Source: an uncultured Candidatus Melainabacteria bacterium (GTDB taxonomy: Bacteria; Cyanobacteriota; Vampirovibrionia; Gastranaerophilales; Gastranaerophilaceae). Taken from it: a DNA stretch of 64,000 bases. This document shows, piece by piece, positions 37,101-45,619 of this stretch. The stretch covers positions 124,001 through 188,000 of the forward strand of contig CANNUY010000001.1 in NCBI GenBank assembly GCA_947525005.1, written 5' to 3'. The notes under the pieces were generated by a model. The model searched no databases and was not told the origin of the DNA. It saw nothing but the letters and a program-made list of their open reading frames with translations. A program made the translations under genes and the position numbers. Position 1 is the stretch's first letter. The number at the start of each line of letters is the position of its first letter.

Positions 37101-37277
37101 AAAAAGTTTGTCATCATCTTTTAAAAATATCCATTTATTATCTTTATCAGATTTTAGGTTTCTAAATGTTGAACTTTTAACTTCTTCACGCACACAATCG
37201 TGAAGATATAATGATAATTTTTTAACAAAACTATTGTTGAATGCTGAATTAATCGCTCTCGTTGCTTCTTGTAACAT
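34182..37277 (-). CDS. SF1 (Upf1-like) helicase with C-terminal nuclease-like domain
   Basis: The 1031-residue protein has an unassigned N-terminal region (1-320) with an Asp/Ser/Glu-rich linker at about 200-225. The superfamily 1 core follows: Walker A VYGPPGTGKSQT near 340, AIIDEASQCD for Walker B, GDDKQLP, and NVAITRAKKQ near the end of the core. A long coiled coil interrupts the first RecA domain. The last 90 residues look like a PD-(D/E)xK or Vsr/DUF559-type fold: SFEREVAETLRTLGYEV, ADLVV and FVIECDG. This layout is seen in DNA-repair helicases and in some anti-phage helicase-nuclease proteins. It is coupled to the downstream TPR-glycosyltransferase gene. Neither a toxin nor a methylase is adjacent. 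Confidence 0.88.
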   Translation of the reverse strand: MLQEATRAINSAFNNSFVKKLSLYLHDCVREEVKSSTFRNLKSDKDNKWIFLKDDDKLFTSDIEYLKLDGSDSKITELMIQSELNQKEKYLIYGYMFLVGGNPKSKKKSEFLTPLLYMPCRLERNGVNINCMLTDEFLSLNTGALASLIKKTGDEEETESFLEGLLDVVPTLPITEEKMEIFLTTLKSIIPDINIVLDHSDDIDEDNISKETSSKSDDHSDNDDDSEEYTPVKHTKVEKVTLTNQCAIILTKRPSVTAGVLHELTQIAEKPSGVYRETVLNVINEEYIQSKSVQIPQKTNEHFNPITPLALSDSQANVIENIETSKLVSVYGPPGTGKSQTIVNLVAHLIANGKTVLVASRMDKAVDVVADRLNELGAPYLALRAGRLNYQKQLSYQLQDLLSNKVDLDEDVESNVLVDVSDMDDLLNSIRDLEEKAEKIIKLEKEWTEVKQEATEKKKMSGSMEFIKSKLSRETIEDIKTISEDMEKNLAKSGFFASVNNYTSVNKLKKLLGLNDFTPTQANILKLNDELELADIVCKAKDIETEIQNLGNVHVITEKIRTLKKKQNKLVKNILINKRRNALKGLMRDQTKRQRLYVHSKSLVERKKSLQNRLLEAEDFKPLLEAFPCWCVTTYAVSGSLPMKPGLFDVAIIDEASQCDIASCFPILYRAKRAVIVGDDKQLPHLSFLESAKEQSFMSKYEVADRYQLMWRFRTNSMFDIANYYSMKPVLLDEHFRSLPPIINFSNKEFYGNRIRVMKKDDPNEKVLEIVEVPDGKVDADATRNLPEIEALVKRLHEIIVDNERENPDNPVSIGIISPFRAQVEQLKISVSKVISDYMMEKHQIEIGTAHTFQGDERDIILISWAFANNSFPQSITFLQKPNLFNVAITRAKKQMINFVSKDCSELPEGLFRSYVSYIKEYEEKHEKIVNHELDENTYKNSFEREVAETLRTLGYEVRAGVDLGGVSADLVVNNKFVIECDGVADNTKTSMKNMKKQAIIERCGFKVCRFSYREWLVSSEACVNRITNYL

Positions 37278-37372
37278 AAATTAAGTACTCCAAATATATA
37301 TAAATCAATTGTACCATAGATTTTGAAATAATGAAAATAGTACGTCTATATTATTTGTTATTTATCTTGTTT

Positions 37373-37563
37373 TTGTTGGGGTAAAAAATTAATTATATAA
37401 TTTGAAATGCGTGATGCGTAATTGGATTTTATTCACAAAGATTCTTCGCTTGCCATACAGAATATTTACAGCACGCTCTGAATGACGTTGCAACGACCAA
37501 AGAATTCCTCTAAACATGCAAAACTGTTGGTTTATGAATTACTTCATTTTCGCTCACAATGAC
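37373..37563. repeat. Decayed repeat cluster
   Basis: A half REP (TGTTGGGGTAAA, 37374-37385) is followed by a diverged composite repeat (AATGCGTGATGCGTAATTGG, GATTCTTCGCTTGCCATACA, CGCTCTGAATGACG) and a GTCATTGCGA-type member in reverse (AAAACTGTTGGTTTATGAAT to CTCACAATGAC). It fills most of the 356-nt gap at 37278-37634; no gene is seen. Confidence 0.7.
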
Positions 37564-37572
37564 GGTTAACTT

Positions 37573-37607
37573 AAACGGCGACTTTGAAAAATTCAAAGTC
37601 GCCGTTT
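37573..37607 (-). terminator. Strong terminator hairpin
   Basis: Perfect 16-bp stem AAACGGCGACTTTGAA / TTCAAAGTCGCCGTTT. It lies 28 nt past the stop of the minus-strand gene at 37635. Confidence 0.8.
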
Positions 37608-37634
37608 CACATTTTTTCTTAAAATTTCTAGATA

Positions 37635-38033
37635 CTACATATCCATCATAAAGCTTGGTGCTTCTGACATTACAATATCATCTGCATCTTGCAATAATTC
37701 TGCTGTTATTTTTTGTTGTTTTTGTATACTTGCTATCTCCTTTGCTACATTACCATTAAAAATATTTTCGTTTGCTTTAAAATAATCAATGACTGGTGTA
37801 ATTGGTGCTAATGCCATTTCTTTTATTATTTCTGCAACAAGTTTCTGAGAACGTGTTCCTATCGGCGCTTGTGGCACTCTTACATTCAAGCCAAATGGTC
37901 TAGGTGTGCGTTTCCAATTATGTGAATATTCACCGTCCTTTCCACCAGTATTTACTTTCGCACCCTGTACATTATTATAATTGTTATATTGAGCAGATGA
38001 ATCACCACTCAAATTGTTAAACATTTCTGCCAT
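37635..38033 (-). CDS. Hypothetical protein (132 aa)
   Basis: The 132-residue product has a polar Asn/Gly/Tyr-rich head (NNLSGDSSAQYNNYNN) and an Arg/Pro segment (KRTPRPFGLNVRVPQAP). The C-terminal 70 residues are helical and end in MSEAPSFMMDM. No signal peptide, membrane segment or known domain is recognised. It has its own terminator and starts 159 nt from the divergent proS. The composition and the following terminator support a real gene. Confidence 0.65.
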   Translation of the reverse strand: MAEMFNNLSGDSSAQYNNYNNVQGAKVNTGGKDGEYSHNWKRTPRPFGLNVRVPQAPIGTRSQKLVAEIIKEMALAPITPVIDYFKANENIFNGNVAKEIASIQKQQKITAELLQDADDIVMSEAPSFMMDM

Positions 38034-38192
38034 AATTCTATTCCCTAATTACATTTTTATCTACGGCATCTCCTCATTATTTCTTTAATAAATTTCTCAA
38101 TATTTTCTATTTTTGTTACATAAGTTAATATTCTTATTTTATTTGTGATAAAATTATAGATAAGAAATAGTAAAAATAAGGACTTAACTAAT

Positions 38193-39923
38193 ATGAAAAT
38201 GTCAAAACTTTTTGTTCAAACACTTAGAGAATTTCCGTCAGATGCAGAAGTTATTTCACACAAACTTCTTGTAAAGGCTGGATATATAAGAAAACTAACA
38301 AGTGGAGTTTATAACTACTTACCTCTTATGTGGAGAGTTTTGAAAAAAGTTGAAGATATAACTAGAGAAGAATTAAATAAGGCTGGTGCGCAAGAACTTC
38401 TTATGCCGTTTGTTCAACCAAAAGAATTGTGGGTTGAATCAGGACGTTGGGAAGTGTATGGACGTGAACTTATGAGAATGCGTGATAGACACGATAGAGA
38501 AATGTGTCTTGGACCAACGCACGAAGAAATAATTACAAGTATTGCTCGTGACGGTTTGAAATCATACAAACAACTTCCTGTAAACCTTTATCAAATCCAA
38601 TTAAAATTCAGAGATGAAGTTAGACCTAGATTTGGACTTCTTAGAGGTCGTGAATTTATTATGAAAGATGGCTATAGTTTCGCTACTTGCCAAGAAGAAC
38701 TTGATGCAGAATATGAAAATATGGCAAATGCTTACACAAAAATTTTCAATCGTTGTGGACTTGAAACAAAAATGGTTCAATCAGATAGTGGTGCTATTGG
38801 TGGAAATGTTAGTCACGAATTTATGGTAATAACAGACACAGATGCTGGCGAAAATGATGTATTCTATTGCGATGATTATTCTGCAAACTCAAACCACGCA
38901 GTTTCTAAACTTCCTGATGCAGTAGTTGATGGTAGTGAATGTGGTTTGACAGAAAAGAAAGTAATCGATACACCTGATACAAAAACTATTGAAGAACTTT
39001 CTGAATTCTTAAATGTTCCTCAAAGTGTTATTTGTAAATGTCTTGTTTATATTGCTGATAAAAAACCTGTATTGGCATATATCAGAGGCGACAAACAAAT
39101 TGAAGAAACAAAACTTATGAATGCTGTTGGAGCAATCGACATTAGAATTGCGACTTCAGAAGAAATTGAAGAACTTATGAATAAAAACGGGTTCAATGCA
39201 AAAGCAGGATTTATCAGTGCGATTGGTATGAAAGATATAACAATAATCGCTGATGAAACAGTAAAATCAATGAAGAATTTTGTTGTTGGTGTAAACGAAA
39301 ACGATAAACACATGGTTGGAGCTAATCTTGACGATATTCAAATAAAAGAATTTGCAGATATTAGATTAGTAGAAGCAGGAGAACTTTGTCCAGTATGTGG
39401 CAAACCATTGAAAGTAACTCGTGGTATTGAAGTTGGTAATATCTTCCAACTTGGCACAAAATATTCTGAACCTATGAATGCTGTATATCTAGATAAAGAC
39501 GGTAAAGCAAAACCATATATTATGGGTTGTTATGGTATCGGGATTACAAGAACAGCTGCGGCTGCTGTGGAAGCTAACCACGATGAACACGGTATCAAAT
39601 GGCCTGTTGCAATCGCACCTTATCACGTTATTGTTGTTCCTGTAAATGCAAAAGACGAAACTCAAGTAAAGGTTGCAGAAGAAATCTACAACAAACTTCT
39701 TGCTCAAGGGGTTGAAGTTGTTCTTGACGATAGAAATGAACGTGCAGGAGTTAAGTTTAAAGATGCTGAACTTATTGGCTTCCCATTTAGAATTACTGTT
39801 GGTAAGACAATCGAAAACGGTAATGTTGAACTTGTAACTAGAGAAACTCTTGAAAAAGAAGAAATGACACCTGATAATGCTATCGTTCAAGTTATTGAAC
39901 GTATCAAAAATGCTCTTAAATAG
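38193..39923 (+). CDS. proS: Prolyl-tRNA synthetase (bacterial type)
   Basis: ProRS charges tRNA-Pro with proline. The 576-residue protein has class II motif 1 and 2 regions (MPFVQPKELWVESGRWEVYG; FRDEVRPRFGLLRGREFIMKD), and motif 3 GCYGIGITRTAAAAVE. It also has the YbaK-like editing insertion (about 265-385, ICKCLVYIADKKPVLAYIRGD) that removes Ala-tRNA-Pro. The C-terminal anticodon domain starts at YHVIVVPVNAKD. This is the long bacterial form. The start could be M1 or M3; AAGGA lies upstream of both. Confidence 0.97.
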   Translation: MKMSKLFVQTLREFPSDAEVISHKLLVKAGYIRKLTSGVYNYLPLMWRVLKKVEDITREELNKAGAQELLMPFVQPKELWVESGRWEVYGRELMRMRDRHDREMCLGPTHEEIITSIARDGLKSYKQLPVNLYQIQLKFRDEVRPRFGLLRGREFIMKDGYSFATCQEELDAEYENMANAYTKIFNRCGLETKMVQSDSGAIGGNVSHEFMVITDTDAGENDVFYCDDYSANSNHAVSKLPDAVVDGSECGLTEKKVIDTPDTKTIEELSEFLNVPQSVICKCLVYIADKKPVLAYIRGDKQIEETKLMNAVGAIDIRIATSEEIEELMNKNGFNAKAGFISAIGMKDITIIADETVKSMKNFVVGVNENDKHMVGANLDDIQIKEFADIRLVEAGELCPVCGKPLKVTRGIEVGNIFQLGTKYSEPMNAVYLDKDGKAKPYIMGCYGIGITRTAAAAVEANHDEHGIKWPVAIAPYHVIVVPVNAKDETQVKVAEEIYNKLLAQGVEVVLDDRNERAGVKFKDAELIGFPFRITVGKTIENGNVELVTRETLEKEEMTPDNAIVQVIERIKNALK

Positions 39924-40148
39924 TTAAGAAAAAATAAACTTTTCAAAACTATACAATTTGATACGATATAATTAAAAGTGTAAAATAAAAAGTAATAACA
40001 AGGTTGAAAGCTAAAAATTGAAAATAAAAACTTGTGTAGATGCAATACAAAATGCATTATAAATATTCTTTAGAACAAACAGAAAATATTTAGCAAAATA
40101 ATTAATTTCAATTATCGCTTTCCACTAACAATATTGAGGGGAGAAAAA

Positions 40149-40712
40149 ATGTCTAATCCTTTTAAAAAAGATGATGAAAACTTAGAAAAAAACACTGAAG
40201 CAACTGAAACAGAAGAAGTTGCAGAAGAAGTTGCAGAAAAAGAACAAGAAGAAGTTAAATCAGGAGATGATGAACTTCAAAAAAAATATGACGAACTAAA
40301 CAGTCAATATATCAGATTGGCTGCTGATTTTGATAACTACAGAAAACGTCAAGCACAAGAACGTGAAAGTTTGTTAAAATATGGTGCTGAAAACACATTG
40401 AAAAAAATTATAGAAGTATTAGATAACTTTGAACGTGGTGCAAAAGCTAACGAAACAGTTGAAGATTGCGAAAAAGTAAAAGAAAGTTTTAACCTTGTAC
40501 ACAAACAATTATTAGAAGTATTATCAAAAGCAGGGTTAGAAATCATTGAGGCAGAAGGTAAAGAGTTTGACCCTAACTTCCACGAGGCAGTTATGCAAAC
40601 TCCTACAAGTGAATATCCTGAACACACAATTATTAACGAATTGCAAAAAGGATATAAACTTGAAGACAGAGTGCTTAGACCAAGTTTAGTAAACGTGGCT
40701 ACAGCAGAATAA
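40149..40712 (+). CDS. grpE: Nucleotide exchange factor GrpE
   Basis: GrpE releases ADP from DnaK. The 187-residue protein has the usual acidic disordered head (about 10-45, rich in Glu), a long helix (LQKKYDELNSQYIRLAADFDNYRKR) and the C-terminal beta domain with the signature FDPNFHEAVMQ and RVLRPSLVNVA. The ATG at 40149 is chosen because GAGGGGAG ends 6 nt before it; an earlier in-frame ATG five codons upstream has no such site. No CIRCE operator was seen in the 225-nt upstream gap. dnaJ follows after 202 nt but dnaK is not adjacent. Confidence 0.96.
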   Translation: MSNPFKKDDENLEKNTEATETEEVAEEVAEKEQEEVKSGDDELQKKYDELNSQYIRLAADFDNYRKRQAQERESLLKYGAENTLKKIIEVLDNFERGAKANETVEDCEKVKESFNLVHKQLLEVLSKAGLEIIEAEGKEFDPNFHEAVMQTPTSEYPEHTIINELQKGYKLEDRVLRPSLVNVATAE

Positions 40713-40777
40713 TAAGTGAATAGGGAATGCTCATCGACATTATCAAATAACGTGACAGGGCAATCCAAACAATACAG

Positions 40778-40852
40778 ACGTCATGCTGAATTCATTTCAG
40801 CATATCTATAAATAGATTCTGAAACAAGTTCAGAATGACAAGAGAACGTCAT
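40778..40852. repeat. GTCAT-bounded repeat between grpE and dnaJ
   Basis: Starts ACGTCATGCTGAATTCATTT and has an inner GATTCTGAAACAAGTTCAGA hairpin, then AATGACAAGAGAACGTCATT. It belongs to the GTCAT/ATGAC-ended family. Confidence 0.55.
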
Positions 40853-40914
40853 TTTAAATAAAATTAAGAATGACAAAAAACTCTCACTAAAAACAGAAAC
40901 TAGAAAGTTATAAA

Positions 40915-42039
40915 ATGAGCGATTATTATGAAATATTAGGTGTCGGAAAAGATGCCACAAAAGATGAAATAAAAAGTGCGTTTAGAAAAATGGCACGCAA
41001 ACTTCACCCTGACGTAAATAAAGCACCTGATGCTGAAGTAAAGTTTAAGGAATTGGGTAAAGCTTATGAAACATTGATGGACGATAATAAACGTGCAACC
41101 TACGATAGATATGGTGAAGACGGACTTAACAACGCAGGATTTGATTCACAAGGACCATTTGCAAATGGATTTGGTGATCTTAATGATATATTTGAATCAT
41201 TCTTTGGTGGTTTTGGGTTTGGAGGTTCAAGACGTGTTGACCCTAATGCACCACAAAGAGGTGAAAACCTTAGACTTGATATAGAATTATCGTTTGAAGA
41301 AGCTGTTTTTGGTGTAGAAAAAGAGGTTAAGATTGACCACTTAGAAACCTGTCCAACTTGTCATGGTACAGGTGCAAAAGAAGGTTGTGAACCAACAATA
41401 TGTCCAACTTGTGGAGGTCGTGGTCAAGTTCAACAATCGACAAGAACAGTACTAGGAAATATCTCTCAAATAGTCACTTGTCCAACTTGTCACGGCAAAG
41501 GTAAAATAATCTCTCAACCTTGTCCTGATTGTCACGGTGAAGGTAGAAAAAATGTAGAAAAAAAATTAAATATTAAAATACCTCAAGGTGTTGACAACGG
41601 TTCAAAAATGAGATTGTCAGGTGAAGGTGATATCGGTATAAACGGTGGACCAGCAGGTGATTTATATGTTGTACTTCACGTTAAACCATCTGATTATTTT
41701 ATGAGAAAAGAAATGGACGTTTATACACATTGTACAATTTCTCCTGCTCAAGCAGCGTTAGGTGATAGTGTTACAATAAAAACTCTTGATGGAGAAAAAG
41801 AAATTTCTATCCCTGCAGGTATACAAAGTGGTGATAAAATTACAATAAAAGGTGCTGGAGTACCAAGTATAACAAGTGCTTCTGTAAGAGGTAATCAAAT
41901 TGTTATAATAACTGTCTTAACTCCAACTCATTTGTCTAATGAAGAAAAAATGGTTTATGAAAAACTATATGAAATTCAAATGGGTAGACAAAAGGTTAAA
42001 AAATCTGTTAAAGAAAAATTAAAGGGAGCTTTTAGATAA
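40915..42039 (+). CDS. dnaJ: Chaperone DnaJ
   Basis: DnaJ delivers unfolded proteins to DnaK and stimulates its ATPase. The 374-residue protein has a J domain (1-70, HPD at 31-33), a short Gly/Phe region, and four CxxCxGxG zinc repeats from about residue 146 (CPTCHGTG, CPTCGGRG, CPTCHGKG, CPDCHGEG). Two C-terminal substrate-binding domains complete it. Length and order are those of true DnaJ, not CbpA. Its stop overlaps the next gene's start by one base (TAATG), giving translational coupling to a secreted protein. Confidence 0.97.
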   Translation: MSDYYEILGVGKDATKDEIKSAFRKMARKLHPDVNKAPDAEVKFKELGKAYETLMDDNKRATYDRYGEDGLNNAGFDSQGPFANGFGDLNDIFESFFGGFGFGGSRRVDPNAPQRGENLRLDIELSFEEAVFGVEKEVKIDHLETCPTCHGTGAKEGCEPTICPTCGGRGQVQQSTRTVLGNISQIVTCPTCHGKGKIISQPCPDCHGEGRKNVEKKLNIKIPQGVDNGSKMRLSGEGDIGINGGPAGDLYVVLHVKPSDYFMRKEMDVYTHCTISPAQAALGDSVTIKTLDGEKEISIPAGIQSGDKITIKGAGVPSITSASVRGNQIVIITVLTPTHLSNEEKMVYEKLYEIQMGRQKVKKSVKEKLKGAFR

Positions 42040-43493
42040 TGATGAAAAAGTTTTTAGGGATTGTGTTAGGTCTTTGTTTAACATTTACGACAGCTATTTC
42101 GGCAAACTTCCCACAAGATTTTCAAAACTATTTAAAAAAGAATATATCAAACATTGATATCAGGTTTGATGGTATGATAATTTGTCCAGACGGTGCAATA
42201 TATCTCCCTCTATATCCTGCCTCAATGAAAAAACCTGAAAAAATAGAAGTTGCAGAAACTTATCCTAAAAACACACCATTGAATAAAAGACCAGATGTCA
42301 TAGTATTTAACAACGATTATGTACTCATGAAACTTATCCCAACCAATGATGGCAAAAAAACTGTTATGAAGTTTGATAAACCACCTATTGTTGTAAAAAC
42401 AGGGTTGTTACCACAAGATATGCTTGTTCCAAAAGGTTTAATTATTCCTGAAAACATCAAAGGAATTATTGGGAACTTAAATATTGAACTTTCACCAGAA
42501 GTAGATATAAAAGTTAAACCTAACTCATTATTATCAGCAAGAACAAGTGATAGCAACAGAAACTATAAAAAACTTTCTAACACAGCAACCGTTGGACAGT
42601 TGAAAGATAAATCATTGTATATGGTTTCTGCTTACACAAAAAATATTTCTGTAATAAACGGTGAACAATTAAGAGCAGAATATGCCTTGGCGCAAAGCTC
42701 AACACCGATTGATGCAAAGATTACTAAAGATAACAAATTTTTGCTTGTAACATCTTATGACAGTACACTTGTTAATGTAATTTCACTTGCAGATGATAGA
42801 ATTATTAAACAACTTGATTTGACATATCAAGGTGGCGAAATCTTAATGGATTACAATAATAACAAGGCTTATATTACTTGTCCATCTGCATCAGTTATCT
42901 ATATTTTAGACATTAATAAAATGGCTTTAACTAAAAGGATTAAGGTAAACGGAAGATGTGAAAAACCTGTTATTTATAATAATACTCTTGTTTACTTAGA
43001 CAAATTGTCTGACACTATTTGGTCAGTTGAACTTGATGGAAACTACCAACTTAAGAATTTTGGCAAATTTCCTAATATATCAAAGATTTTGTATGAAAAC
43101 GATACAATTTTCTTAAGTAGTAGAACAAAAAATAGAGTTGCCGTTTTAAATTATAAGACAAAACAACTTATGACTGAGTTTGATGTTGTAGAAAAACCTG
43201 TTGATATGATTTTAAGAAACGGACTTTTATATGTTTTGGGTGCAGGAAAAAATGAAATTCAGGTGTTTGACACAAAAGAATTTGAACCTTTAGGAACTAT
43301 AAAAATATCTAATGACGGATTTTCAACAAAATTCTGTCCTGTACCTGATAGTAGCATTGTTTTAGTAAGTGATACAAAAATTAGTCGTTACACTGTTTTT
43401 GACACAGATAAAAACAGAATTATCAAGATGAATTCAACAGAATTACCTATAAATGATATTGTTGTGGGTAAAAAGATTAAAAAATTAAACTAA
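42039..43493 (+). CDS. Secreted beta-propeller (YncE-like) protein
   Basis: The 484-residue protein has an N-terminal signal peptide (KKFLGIVLGLCLTFTTAISA). After a 150-residue front region it shows repeated four-stranded blades of the YVTN/YncE type: DAKITKDNKFLLVTSYDSTLVNVISLADDRIIKQL, AYITCPSASVIYILDINKMALTKRI and LYVLGAGKNEIQVFDTKEFEPLGTI. These propellers are usually periplasmic binding scaffolds. It is coupled to dnaJ by a one-base overlap. ATG at 42039 or at the next codon (42042) are both possible. Ligand unknown. Confidence 0.82.
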   Translation: MMKKFLGIVLGLCLTFTTAISANFPQDFQNYLKKNISNIDIRFDGMIICPDGAIYLPLYPASMKKPEKIEVAETYPKNTPLNKRPDVIVFNNDYVLMKLIPTNDGKKTVMKFDKPPIVVKTGLLPQDMLVPKGLIIPENIKGIIGNLNIELSPEVDIKVKPNSLLSARTSDSNRNYKKLSNTATVGQLKDKSLYMVSAYTKNISVINGEQLRAEYALAQSSTPIDAKITKDNKFLLVTSYDSTLVNVISLADDRIIKQLDLTYQGGEILMDYNNNKAYITCPSASVIYILDINKMALTKRIKVNGRCEKPVIYNNTLVYLDKLSDTIWSVELDGNYQLKNFGKFPNISKILYENDTIFLSSRTKNRVAVLNYKTKQLMTEFDVVEKPVDMILRNGLLYVLGAGKNEIQVFDTKEFEPLGTIKISNDGFSTKFCPVPDSSIVLVSDTKISRYTVFDTDKNRIIKMNSTELPINDIVVGKKIKKLN

Positions 43494-43515
43494 TAAAATA
43501 AAAGAAGATAGAATA

Positions 43516-44076
43516 ATGAATACAAAGACATTTAACGAACGATTAGCAGAATTAGAAAAGACACAAAAAGATTTTTGGAACGTATCAAGAGCAACAGGAA
43601 ACTTTTTGAATATGTTAGTAAAGATGACAAATTCAAAACGAGTGCTTGAGATTGGTACTTCTAACGGTTATTCTGGATTGTGGTTTTTGAGTGCATTAGA
43701 ACAAACAAATGGACATTTGACTACTATTGAGTTTTACGACAAACGTCAAAGTATTGCTCGCAATAATTATGATGAATGTGGTTTTGAGGGTAGATATACA
43801 GCACTTTTGGGTTCTGCAAGCGAGATATTAAAAAATTTAGAAGATGATGAAAAATTTGATTTCGTGTTTATTGATGCTTGTAAAAAAGAATATGTTGATT
43901 ATTTCAATATTATCAAACCACATTTAACAAAGAATGCTATTATTACTGCAGATAATATCACGTCACATCGTGAAAAGGTTCAAATATTCCTTGATGCAGT
44001 TTATAGCGATGAAGATTTTCAGACAGAGATTTTAGACTTGCCAGCTGGGTTGTCTGTATCTTATAAATTAAGATAG
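43516..44076 (+). CDS. SAM-dependent O-methyltransferase
   Basis: The 186-residue protein is of the COMT/caffeoyl-CoA type. The SAM-binding motif is VLEIGTSNGYSGLW near residue 53, with an acidic residue after the second strand (TTIEFYDK), and a metal/substrate region FDFVFIDACKKEYVDYF near 117. ITADN and the last strand follow. It is shorter at the N-terminus than plant enzymes, as is usual in bacteria. GAAGATAG precedes the ATG. The substrate cannot be inferred. It follows the propeller gene after 22 nt. Confidence 0.88.
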   Translation: MNTKTFNERLAELEKTQKDFWNVSRATGNFLNMLVKMTNSKRVLEIGTSNGYSGLWFLSALEQTNGHLTTIEFYDKRQSIARNNYDECGFEGRYTALLGSASEILKNLEDDEKFDFVFIDACKKEYVDYFNIIKPHLTKNAIITADNITSHREKVQIFLDAVYSDEDFQTEILDLPAGLSVSYKLR

Positions 44077-44096
44077 ATTTAAAAAAAATAAAATTA

Positions 44097-44708
44097 TTAC
44101 AACTTTGTATCAATATACTCTTTAACCTGATTAGCTATAGTTTCAATCGTCTGTGTAGCATCAAGCACCTTCACACGTTCAGGTTCAGATTTTGCAATCT
44201 CCAAATATCCTTGTCTTACTCGTTTGAAGAACTCAATTCCTGCTGATTCCATTCTATCTTTTGTTTTTCCAACACGTTTTTGTGCTGTTTCAATATCTAT
44301 ATCAAAAACAAATGTCATATCAGGTTTAACCCCATTTGTCGCAATATCATTAAGCATTTTAATTTGATTCAAGTCCAAACCTCTACCATAACCCTGATAT
44401 GCAACCGTAGAATCAGTATGTCTATCACAAAGCACTACTTCACCACGTTCAATCGCAGGCTTAATCAACATATCAATATGTTGCGCTCTATCAGCTAAAA
44501 ACAAAAAAGATTCGCAATTTGAAGATACATCACCATCATAATTAAGCAATATCTCACGAAGTTTTTCACCCAAACCCTTAGCTCCAGGTTCACGTGTTAA
44601 AACTACCTTATATCCTTTTTCTTCAAGATATCTTTTTAAAAGCTCAATCTGAGTTGTCTTTCCACAACCATCTGTACCCTCAAATGTTATAAACAAACCT
44701 TTTTTCAT
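44097..44708 (-). CDS. tmk: Thymidylate kinase
   Basis: Tmk phosphorylates dTMP to dTDP for DNA synthesis. The 203-residue protein has the P-loop GTDGCGKT (11-18), LTREPGAKGLGEKLR with the substrate-binding Arg, the DRHTDSTVAYQG motif, and a lid region with KDRMESAG. AGGAAA lies about 8 nt ahead of the ATG. proC lies 16 nt upstream on the same strand, so proC-tmk is probably one operon. It converges on the methyltransferase gene. Confidence 0.97.
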   Translation of the reverse strand: MKKGLFITFEGTDGCGKTTQIELLKRYLEEKGYKVVLTREPGAKGLGEKLREILLNYDGDVSSNCESFLFLADRAQHIDMLIKPAIERGEVVLCDRHTDSTVAYQGYGRGLDLNQIKMLNDIATNGVKPDMTFVFDIDIETAQKRVGKTKDRMESAGIEFFKRVRQGYLEIAKSEPERVKVLDATQTIETIANQVKEYIDTKL

Positions 44709-44724
44709 TAATTATTTCCTATTA

Positions 44725-45531
44725 TTATTTTCCTAGTGCATGCGCTTTTTCAGCAGTTTTTTCTATCAAATTATAGAACATATCAGCTGTGTCAACTTCT
44801 TCCATATAATCAACACCAACTCTTGTACAACCACCCTTTGTAGCAACGCTTGCAATCAAATCTTCTGCTGATTTATCGCTTGATAAAAGCATCTTAGCTG
44901 AACCGATAGCAGTCTGAATACTCAAAGTCAAAGCTTTTTCATAATCCATGCCCATTTTTTCACCAGCTCTTGCAATATCATTTATAACCTTATAATAAAA
45001 AGCTGGTCCAGAACCAGATATAGCTGTAACAATATCAAGTTGTTCCTCTGTAACTTCTATCGCTTTACCAATATTAGAAAGAAGTTCAACAACAGCTTGT
45101 ACATCTTCTTCTGTTGCTATTGTTCCACCTGCAACGCCACTCATACCTTCTAAAACCAAAGCTGGAGTATTAGGCATTACTCTTACAACTCTTTTATCAC
45201 TACCTAAAATACTTTCTATAAATCTTGTCGTAACACCTGCTGCGATTGATACAACCAATTTATCTTTTGTCACAGATGATTTAATACCATTTAAAACACC
45301 TTCCACAAAATTTGGAGTAGTTGCAACAAAAACTACATCAACAGAATTAACTAATTCGTTATTATCTGTAATAACCTTTATACCAAGCTCTTTTGATTTT
45401 TCAGAAGCTTTTTCTTCATTAATCTCAGCAGCCATAATATTTTCTTTTGGCAAATAATTTGATGCGATTACACCACCGATAATTGCACTTGCCATCTTTC
45501 CACAACCAATAAATCCAATTTTTTTGTTCAT
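44725..45531 (-). CDS. proC: Pyrroline-5-carboxylate reductase
   Basis: ProC makes proline from pyrroline-5-carboxylate using NAD(P)H. The 268-residue protein has the N-terminal Rossmann loop IGFIGCGKMASAIIGG, VRVMPNTPALVLEGM, and the family signature GSGPAFYYKVINDIARAGEKMG. The C-terminal VATKGGCTRVGVDYME covers the conserved PGGTT-like site. GAAGG precedes the ATG. proS in the same window shares the amino acid but is not in the operon. Confidence 0.96.
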   Translation of the reverse strand: MNKKIGFIGCGKMASAIIGGVIASNYLPKENIMAAEINEEKASEKSKELGIKVITDNNELVNSVDVVFVATTPNFVEGVLNGIKSSVTKDKLVVSIAAGVTTRFIESILGSDKRVVRVMPNTPALVLEGMSGVAGGTIATEEDVQAVVELLSNIGKAIEVTEEQLDIVTAISGSGPAFYYKVINDIARAGEKMGMDYEKALTLSIQTAIGSAKMLLSSDKSAEDLIASVATKGGCTRVGVDYMEEVDTADMFYNLIEKTAEKAHALGK

Positions 45532-45561
45532 ATTATTTAACCTTCATGTTGACTATTAAAC

Positions 45562-45590
45562 TTGTTTTATATAACATATACAAGTATAAT
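45562..45590 (+). promoter_or_regulatory. Promoter of rpmH
   Basis: TTGTTT (45562-45567), 17-bp spacer and TATAAT (45585-45590). Initiation would fall near 45597, about 23 nt before the ATG, leaving room for the AAAAAAGGA ribosome site. Confidence 0.8.
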
Positions 45591-45619
45591 ACTAAAAATA
45601 CAAAAAAGGAAATAAAAAA

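Noticed and set aside
39489..39890. Antisense frames in proS, grpE and DnaJ genes
   Set aside because: They overlap essential housekeeping genes and show no independent start signals or recognisable domains.
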